From Methanobrevibacter thaueri (GTDB taxonomy: Archaea; Methanobacteriota; Methanobacteria; Methanobacteriales; Methanobacteriaceae): a stretch of 60,954 bases of DNA. Each line of letters opens with the position of its first letter. Position 1 is the stretch's first letter. Shown piece after piece: positions 59,301 through 60,954 of the stretch. Below the pieces are notes generated by a model that worked only from the letters and a program-made list of their open reading frames with translations, searched no databases and had not been told where the DNA came from. The position numbers were made by a program, and so were the translations under genes. The DNA lies in assembly GCA_015062925.1 (NCBI GenBank), contig SUTL01000002.1:1-60954 (forward strand), read 5' to 3'.

Positions 59301-60954
59301 GTTAACAGCACATCCAATCAGGTAACCTTGAAAGTCAATAAGATTGTTACTTCAATTGACGTGGGTGTTGTTAGTCCTGTGACTTATGGTGGTGTTGCAA
59401 CTATTACGGTTACTATGAATCCTTCCATAAATGATTATGTTGTTCTCAATGTTGCAGGTAAGAACTACACTGTTGCCATTGTGAACGGTGAAGGCAAATT
59501 CAATGCTACTGGTCTTGATGTTGGAAACTACTTGGTAAATGTAACTTATGCTGGTGATTATAAATACTTGCCAAGCAGCAATGATACTGTTTCATTCGAT
59601 GTTGTTGCAGCTGATTTGGATGCAAGTGCTATTGGATTGAATGTAACAGTCAAAGAGGATGGTGGAATTGTTATTGCTGTTCCTAGTGACTTCACAGGTA
59701 ACGTATCAGTTAACGTATCTGGTGATATCAGATACAACGATACTGTAATCTCATTAATCAACATCGGCCAATTCAAAGCAGGCACATACACTGCAAACGT
59801 AACATTCTATGGCGATAATAACTATAACACTAAATCAGTAACTGTAAACTTCAATGTGACCAGAGTCACTCCTTCCATTAATGTAACTATTGATGATGTA
59901 ACTTATCCTAAAGATGCTGTTGCCAACATTGTCATTGGAAATAATGCAAATGGTACAGTAAATATCACTGTAGGTAAAAAGACATTTATTGGAACCGTAG
60001 AGAATGGTATTGCCAATGTCAATTTATCCAAATTGTCTGGAGGCATTCATAACGCTATAGTCGAATTCTTTACAGGTGATGATTATAACAATAATGTAAC
60101 TTCCGCTCTTGTTAAATTCCATGTCTTTCCAAACAATTCACTTATCTTTATTGATGGTGCAAAAGCAATCTATGTGGTTGGTGAAGATATAGACATTAAA
60201 TTTAATGTGATTAACTCTACTGGAAACCTTAATATTTACATTAACGGTAATTATGTCAGAACATACAATTCTAATCCGACTATTCATGACTTTAGTCATA
60301 GTTTAGCTGAAGGCAACTACACTATCACTGCCGTTTTAGATGGTGATGAAAATTACACTGGTTTCACTACATCTGTTTCATTCAAAGTTGTTAAAAATAA
60401 TTTAACAATTAGCGTTAATGACACTACTGATCCTGCAACCATTGTTGTGGGCAGTCCTGTAACATTCACAGCCAACTTAAATGCAAGTGTAACTGGTGAT
60501 GTGATATTCACAATCAACGGTGCAAGCTACACAGTACATGTTTCAAATGATAATAAAGCCACTTATGAATACACTCCTGTTAACAATGCTACAATTAAAG
60601 TCGTTGCCACATTTGCAGGTAATGATAAGTATAACTCTAAAGTATCTGCTCAAAAAGAATTTGAAGTAAATAGAATCAATACTTCAATCGGTGTAAGTGT
60701 TGTTAGTCCTGTGACTTATGGTGGTGTTGCAACTATTGCGGTTACTATGAATCCTTCCATAAATGATTATGTTGTTCTCAATGTTGCAGGTAAGAACTAC
60801 ACTGTTGCCATTGTGAACGGTGAAGGAAAATTCAACGCCAGTGGTCTTGATGTTGGAAACTACTTGGTAAATGTAACTTATGCTGGTGATTATAAATACT
60901 TGCCAAGCAGCAATGATACTGTTTCATTCGATGTTGTTGCAGCTGATTTGGATG
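41313..60954 (+). CDS. Giant adhesin-like surface protein, N-terminal part of at least 6547 codons (runs off the right edge): signal peptide, two beta-helix solenoids, tandem Ig-like domains
   Basis: GGAGGGGGG then ATG 41313: MNKKEIVIICLLICFICSIQAVASADIDSNTTK. The frame was checked as open at spot positions (47.9, 48.8, 53.4 and 60.9 kb) and matches the expected repeats there (GGAI..., NNTA..., YAGDxxY). Many track ORFs here are out-of-frame or antisense shadows. Confidence 0.9.
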   Translation, partial: MNKKEIVIICLLICFICSIQAVASADIDSNTTKDNVLTVHEDTVLSVSNESSIYSLPNSNDLQSGSGEEGSFADLQTVINNANGDMETKLEKDYIYKDTDSGNSGVLIDHNVILNGDGKVTIDANHKSRIFNVINGATVTLKGITFTNANADGDGGSILSNGRLIINDSNFINGVASGNGGALSFTGSDSYIYNCNFINNTASGKGGASFIVSEGNNHNNNTGFVKCTFINNTAGINGGAVDWSEGAHNGYIYESIFINNTANRSAGAVFWFGSVGSIRNSTFTNNTAMGITEATDSYGNLNYGGYGGAVMWTGTHGDVYNCTFIGNEAKYNVATDTGGRGGAVYLQGSTAGNCSNTTFDKCTFENNIAGTNGGAIDWHEGAHNGMVDKCTFINNTAKRSAGAIFWNGHNGTIQYSKFYENNALGIANASSVHGERTGEITYGGDGGAVMWSGSEGYIIYSNFVNNTAAKRGGALFLQGSDSEKKGEDTVFEHSYFENNRAGSNGGAIDWNNEAINGLVNNVTFLNNTAGRSGGAIFWNGENGTVRNSKFTNNRATGTFTLDQDVDLGYEFNLVYENVVKINGATLPSTLEANKLYVLNYTNSSIGSEFLKFESYVCDKDGKPVKLGETIVRADDDISPVDWGIDEFFGGDGGTIFWSGDIGLVDNCTFIDSNSARRGGGAYMTGSDYVSYNNCTFINCTSGTNGGGLDWLAGANWGKISNCVFNHTRAARSAGAIYYDGDGGRMENITIIGTKSWGGTLDESDDHLVKYAGWDSSHWDTNTTGGDAGAIMITGDNEYLYNVTFTNCTATGRGGAVFLQDNKNVTFDACVFENNKAEGTANNTLNDDNDPTSGLNKFLTGNGGAIGFDYGAKLGVIKNSKFTNNTAVRLGGAISFAKGSSNATIENSNFTNNVAYRSGGAISWDGEDGNMKYCNFTNNRALGTDIDRTLFDLTSLSQIKAVSSESEVVSESYLYVLVENNGTHNVSYTMYVYKNGAPVKLEYTTETGPSPTDWATDEYFGGDGGTIFWRGDHGTVDNCRFIDSNSARRGGGAYMTGSDNITFENSYFENCTSGTNGGGLDWLAGANYGKIINCTFNNTRAARSAGAIYYDGDYGEMKNIVILNTRSYGGTLTSEVPGLTYADWDASHWDTNTTGGDAGAIMFTGDNEYIYNVTFINTTAQGRGGAVFLQDNKNVTFEACNFTGCTALGIATNTWKDYTKERDDTKADTKLDYDYTGHGGAIAFDINAHDATIKDSNFTDNYARRDGGVINLAKGSYNATIENCIFTNNSAGDDGGIINWEGNIGTINNITCYNSRGISFNDPVTNASTSNGGAICLTGNNITVSNSKFNVSTVLLGANPNKKPEGGAFFITGNYTNVVNCEFDTCWSPDNAGAIYVIGNHTAIINSTFENCNASEDGGALYVEGLDCKVYNSTFTDNLAGDDGGAINWIGSNGYIYNITCTNNRAIGLADAHSVGGSVSLAGSYITLTNSNFTDSYADIAGGAIYIRGEKDVVANSSFTGCNVSLTSGYSTGDYNNGGGAIYISGNNANVNNCNFTDVEGRIGGTIYIKGNDATVDGAVINNSYVPVSGGAIYIEGVRASVKNSEINNSSAKAASGFVSANLGGAIYIKGNYANISDSSISRSFALTGGGIFLESSHTTVLNSNFTDNLANFDGGAIYWKGIGNSEYLDVDGCNFINNTAIAASTEDRTRGGGAIFFAQQGKYGSVRNSNFTNNSVQTTGKADGGAILWDMSSHGVIDNCIFDGNYITSTLERDGSKIYLQGGSLFLRASDNYTVSNSVFKNGWSDMEGGAIYLSTRSKTGTVNPNGVFFTNLTFINNTAKNLGPLYTSNGGSNHMGGGAIFIKEANEKVYLENIKFINNTVYGNGGALTIGVLSNKAISLNMLTFEGNTATEDGGAIWTSACTPTLTNSKFIGGSAGDQGGAIYTVDPMIFSNVTYINNTAKQGGALYWARNGANTIEGMNFINNTAEEGGALYLPNAGSNTKFTVKSNNFTGNNATNGGAIYVFVKNVVISDNNFTQNTAKFGGAIYEPRFDFAITVQNSAFNENNADYGGAIFFSLTSTSDNKDKVIESSKFTDNTANVDGGAVYVNGSYQIIRNSIFDGNNATGNGGAVYVTNDLLYTTIEYSTFTDNNAGGSGGAIYKGDSSTASLKINYDTFANNTAHYNGGAVLYISSGHKYRDYNKFDGIAVIDSQNKTDVSTVSSSPAIFITKSVFDWDTNKDYLFVVSPDSDLETPTITIILSSPDDADYPTSVMVVNATNLNNMTETLKFTDVHYNTETHKLYIVLRDGIRINGNYTLSIGFEDQNYMYKEIKVNATAHGTNIGDFELLQRTIQKAIDFQKSDDPTAPAYIINLTRDGGYTFTIDDYNHIYDDGCVNLTNIDKPIIIYGNGWRLDALGYSRIFNITASNVTIIGVEFANGNASGQFGDNVTMGGAIFWAGKYGQLIDSVVDNCVAERGGGIYFNASAINSTIINTVFSHNNATTNGGAIDCNASSMGLFNTTFKENFAYIGAALCREINATHGHGKNNTFSNNTAEYAGAALAWVNATYISIDTYYFYNNHVGYSGGAIYVGQGSKNCEILNCVFDNNWVENDTYGHGGAIEWYSEKGTVDNSNFTNNHAYDGGAIYVGSGSGEINVTKSNFMDNYALSFGGAISIDASSVTLNESNFYDNRAVKGGALYVGGEGTTNYVYSSIFQGNNATDGDGGAICWIASSATIQDSALTGNYANYGGGIYFGGNASESRIYGCNFTDNHARYKGGAIDCNSSAMYLTNTTFDNNWAQFGAALCREENAKGGHGDNNTFINNHAYISGAALGWMGSVNIKITNYKFINNSADVSGGAIYAGPKSHNCSIIDCYFDNNYVTNKTTGSNSFTWMWNETTPMEFIAEIYDPNYGDPSIINQTVMYESQTIFWYADGDNDYTDNFGIGGAVNILASNATIINSNFTNNIAKLGGAIFVGSDGGNTLVDNSTFIHNTAYERGGAVNLHASAVHIDDSEFRDNIAMNGSALYIGGVGTNNKVHTSNFTGNDATDYGGAIYWKASAGEIEESEFTDNTATYGGAIYLNGVSANTNITNTTFKSNNATKNGGAIDCNAANIGIYNLTFDNNYAGEYGAALCREVNATNGHGDHNNFTNNHAGISGAALAWMGVSNIHIDYYNFINNTAGFSGGAIYISQGSNNCTIDHSYFEGNEILNETGGHGGAVDIVGNGTTLIDSEFIDNHAFYGGAVFAGNASGNTHVDNVTFKDNSAVVNGGAIQITGSNVVLNDTRFYSNEAGESGGAVYVGGTGSDNVVEYSVFENNKAGDHGGAIDWIAHGGKILDSNFTNNSAVYGGAIYLNGISSNSSIANVIFDSNRATKNGGAIDCNASMMGLNNTLFNNNYAGEYGAALCREANATGGYGGYNNFTNNHADISGAALAWLGVDGININHYRFINNTADKSGGAIYVRDDSPNCNVRNSYFDNSYVTDVRDGQGGAIDWLGENGYIYNTTFKNSLALNGGTLYVGANSNNMQIIESLFESSHALGEGGSIVLNGDNVTISKSNFTYSIGLTRGGAISAHESYNATIVDCLFYHDVGAGYVAPNGYSYGDGGAIYWENSNNINISNTKFEEIESHAWGAITAINCNDSVINNVTFKGIFALNEGGSIAWFNSTNITIDSSNFTDSGAAYNGGSIFLNNTNALINNSNFNNTSTPWGNGGAIYINGNVTVDNSVFDKYSASEVKAGAIYIHAGNSTISNSKFNGENAIWIYHNASANITNNNITGDNSNRDLKYLVDEYNEKTNPVFYSVWNDGDLWLEGNDFAYVIFNNGTIWTKTYSYMMGKENNTYNITWMDEFTFWAEILDDTEKNHIISVETLYATNDVHQEAGAKNYTLKYNRVHVDNAYYQGAFHLAPHDSGLKLDTPHNGTVNVKMPLELTLEHSDLTKDSITITAKLTPKARSNFTLANQLVFKFGDKEYLANLSANYGKNGEFLYSWTIANATHMLNNLSFGHYKVTAYYPEDDVHKFVENSTEFDIKKRLTLITILVNDHVWGYPAMAIINTTGNGTILVSMNGRNERFEWHKEDGNYTNGHTNYTMKDDIMYIPFDVHYNPGNYSMSVVYVGDDYYEFAMNYTDFTVFKRNTTISANGTDIVFMQDEIINITLDELAQGNVHIVMEVPMADGTMVTQRYDVEVVNGTAQLEIPNLFSHEYKNVHVVYEGDIHFNGNDTYINFTVGPTSDFNVTVKVDDITYGQNATVRVKVPSWAKGNVTIFVDGVDVGTVDIDEGTAELNNISGLAGGEHFVNVTYNGGAFYAAKNSTEVGFNVTPTKTWKMNITKTERPYGENTTINIELPNNVALKNLTVMIGDNHYVVNITNGHATLTVNDLPAGFYMASANYTGDANYSALVQKFSVQIVKANPTVNLTRVGNDVIASVSGNVTGNVTFHINGRDYTIDLVNGNATLPNNLTFGNNFVVAVYNGDGNHTEAYAMKNFIVDLITTDLTVDTTPSVVVGKNTTITVTMVNVTSGKVTIEVNGYNYTVGINSSGVATLVIELPVGKYNATAYYLGDDQHVSCTNVSAEFEVYNKTAPELNITVEDLTVEIDNNITFTVNTTSNATDLVVKVNGVEVHVGADGKYHYNATVAGNYTITAEIGENDYYFAATNASDVIVVYKHESGIVDVVADPATTVVGKNTTITVTMAGKEFGSVIIEVNGYNYTVAINGGKAVLTVALPAGVYNATAYYLENEKYNATVGKTANEFNVTAKQNATVIINANSTVLVDGKLTFNVTNSTPVVVTINGVVYNATNGVYTFDAAKAGEYEIIARSNGTDYYYAGFDSKVFNVIKHNSTVKVNAFSTYVGGQVEINVTGPSDIDGIAIISINNTNYTVNIVGGKGSINVTGLGNGTYNVNVTYLENRKYLSSTNDTRFTVSKLNTTIKIVGGNSTYLEKANITVTVDAGVSGNITIKLNNTAQTTITKRIVDGKAVFELPKLGAGNYTVSVVYNGNDAYNINDTESAAFEVKKAVPDLYILTVSGVVYENAILEISINNETAGEKVNITIVDKNNVKFNYTDVIPSDGGIRFKTPDTLDKYQSYHFIVEYGGNDNFTYDKFESDFTTSKVTTYGLNITGMNITVGEDEIISVTVPKHVNDVVIWVNGTKYRNHSFSGTVVKFNVTGLKAGLYKVTATVNDTEFDHKNFTSLFTVSKTYPTINITVVNQTDIYVGDTVKLVVSVPADVIKNITLDINGMEFTNKSVNGNATFYIPSITFGNKTVVAAYAGDDKYYYNSTIANFTVNKRSSQVNVTATGASVGENATITVQVQTNATGYVAVDVNGTVYTIALNSTGAGSLNITGLGNGTYYVHATYLGDDQYLSSDNNTETFEMNKVVPVINIDVNNVAYGTETVINVTVPNATGNITIKINDTDKGEFTLVNGKVTFNAGILGVGNYTVYVSYKGDDKYAAGNADKKFTVSIAIPGIVIEGVTVDANTSAVVRVIINVDASDSLNITVNNKNYTSEIIGGVATFTVDKLLVGNYNIVANYAGDANYTARVETLINGLEVIKVQNYEMNVTAVDVHVGENTTITVHVPKDATGNVTVWVNGTEVNSTIVDGVATVQLNKTLSGRYVVNATLTDAKYANQTVYTTYWVSKVDPSIDITVTNGDNIKVGDAVEVTVTLPSDIDGEVVSLEINGEVISNTTADGIAKFYIDSVTYGNKTVVASYAGNDKYLFNSTTANFTVNKRSSQVNVTVTPTINVGENATVRVKVPANATGYVIVNIGGNNYTINLTGGEGFIKIAGLKNNTYKVNVTYIGDNQYLSSINDTQTIKVNKLTTPITIEFNSPIIADDDVYVKVTMNSDINGVVLLHIDAPGDTKSYNVAIVGGEGGIYVTNRANATYDIYAEFDGNDKYESNTSEHKTLLVNSILTSLSITIDNATINVGDNATIGIILNQSINAIVTVKVNGSNHTVGLVNGKGDFTLSGLANGAYIINAVFTGDDKKYVNSTSNQVTLKVNKIVTSIDVGVVSPVTYGGVATITVTMNPSINDYVVLNVAGKNYTVAIVNGEGKFNATGLDVGNYLVNVTYAGDYKYLPSSNDTVSFDVVAADLDASAIGLNVTVKEDGGIVIAVPSDFTGNVSVNVSGDIRYNDTVISLINIGQFKAGTYTANVTFYGDNNYNTKSVTVNFNVTRVTPSINVTIDDVTYPKDAVANIVIGNNANGTVNITVGKKTFIGTVENGIANVNLSKLSGGIHNAIVEFFTGDDYNNNVTSALVKFHVFPNNSLIFIDGAKAIYVVGEDIDIKFNVINSTGNLNIYINGNYVRTYNSNPTIHDFSHSLAEGNYTITAVLDGDENYTGFTTSVSFKVVKNNLTISVNDTTDPATIVVGSPVTFTANLNASVTGDVIFTINGASYTVHVSNDNKATYEYTPVNNATIKVVATFAGNDKYNSKVSAQKEFEVNRINTSIGVSVVSPVTYGGVATIAVTMNPSINDYVVLNVAGKNYTVAIVNGEGKFNASGLDVGNYLVNVTYAGDYKYLPSSNDTVSFDVVAADLD
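42025..42960 (+). repeat. About 400-bp supra-repeat in the first beta-helix (GGAIDWxEGAHNG...RSAGAIFWNG...NNxAxGI)
   Basis: The D-W codons of the GGA[IV]DW motif (gattgg) occur at 42036, 42441 and 42837. Confidence 0.7.
43240..44940 (+). repeat. Tandem duplication with 1113-bp offset (371 codons) inside the giant adhesin
   Basis: RRGGGAYMTGSD...SGTNGGGLDWLAGAN.GKI.NC.FN.TRAARSAGAIYYDGD...DASHWDTNTTGGDAGAIM.TGDNEY.YNVTF...GRGGAVFLQDNKNVTF occurs twice; cgtcgtggtggtggagcatat at 43338 and 44451. Confidence 0.8.
48830..51900 (+). repeat. About 820-bp supra-repeats in the second beta-helix (GGAIDCN...GAALCRE...GHG.NN.F.NNHA..SGAALAW)
   Basis: ggtgctgctttatgtag at about 48906, 49723, 50709 and 51529 (spacings about 817, 986, 820). 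Confidence 0.8.
53090..60954 (+). repeat. Array of Ig-like (Big_3_5-like) domains
   Basis: Recurrent NxTITVxVPxxxxGNVTxxVNGxxYTVxxxNGxAxxxVxxLxxGxYxVxVxYxGDxxYxxS. Confidence 0.8.
59365..60954 (+). repeat. Near-identical 258-bp direct repeats, 1332 bp apart (second copy continues past the window)
   Basis: 59365-59622 vs 60697-60954; about five mismatches counted by eye, no indels. Confidence 0.9.

Noticed and set aside
42213-59791. Numerous 60-105 aa ORFs in both strands across the giant adhesin
   Set aside because: Out-of-frame or antisense to a continuous coding frame with coherent domains; repeat-derived.
1-60954. tRNA/rRNA genes or CRISPR-Cas
   Set aside because: None recognised by eye; tRNAscan/Infernal would be needed to exclude small RNAs.

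Overview
AT-rich archaeal window, most consistent with Methanobrevibacter or a close relative. This is inferred from adhesin-like protein style, secreted beta-helix/Ig-like architecture and codon/AT style; no rRNA is present to confirm it. It has three parts. (1) 1-7 kb: three minus-strand secreted adhesin-like genes, one truncated by the window edge with an Asn/Thr sequon-dense tail, plus an FkbM methyltransferase. (2) 7.2-39.4 kb: a surface-glycan / teichoic-acid-like polymer island. It holds three GT2-CDP-glycerol glycerophosphotransferase fusion proteins, a TagGH/Wzm-Wzt-type ABC exporter, GalU, UDP-galactopyranose mutase and UDP-glucose 6-dehydrogenase. It also holds two GSC-motif (DUF6270-like) proteins, several GT2/GT4 proteins with coiled-coil linkers, and a six-gene minus-strand cluster (LicD-like transferase, GNAT, TagD-Gfo/Idh fusion, HisC-like aminotransferase, hypothetical, GSC/LamG-like) that looks like a pathway for a CDP-activated amino-alcohol substituent. 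(3) 39.5-61 kb: a decayed IS630-type element with recognisable inverted repeats, then a giant adhesin-like ORF (41313 to beyond 60954, at least 6547 codons). The giant ORF is missing from the ORF track because it has no stop in the window. It contains two beta-helix solenoids, each with its own N-cap, followed by tandem Ig-like domains with several nested repeat orders. Best candidates for undescribed biology: the archaeal teichoic-acid-like export system with its LicD/TagD-Gfo-Idh/aminotransferase decoration branch; the coiled-coil 'ruler' linker made of 42-bp tandem repeats between two GT domains; and the modular giant adhesin.
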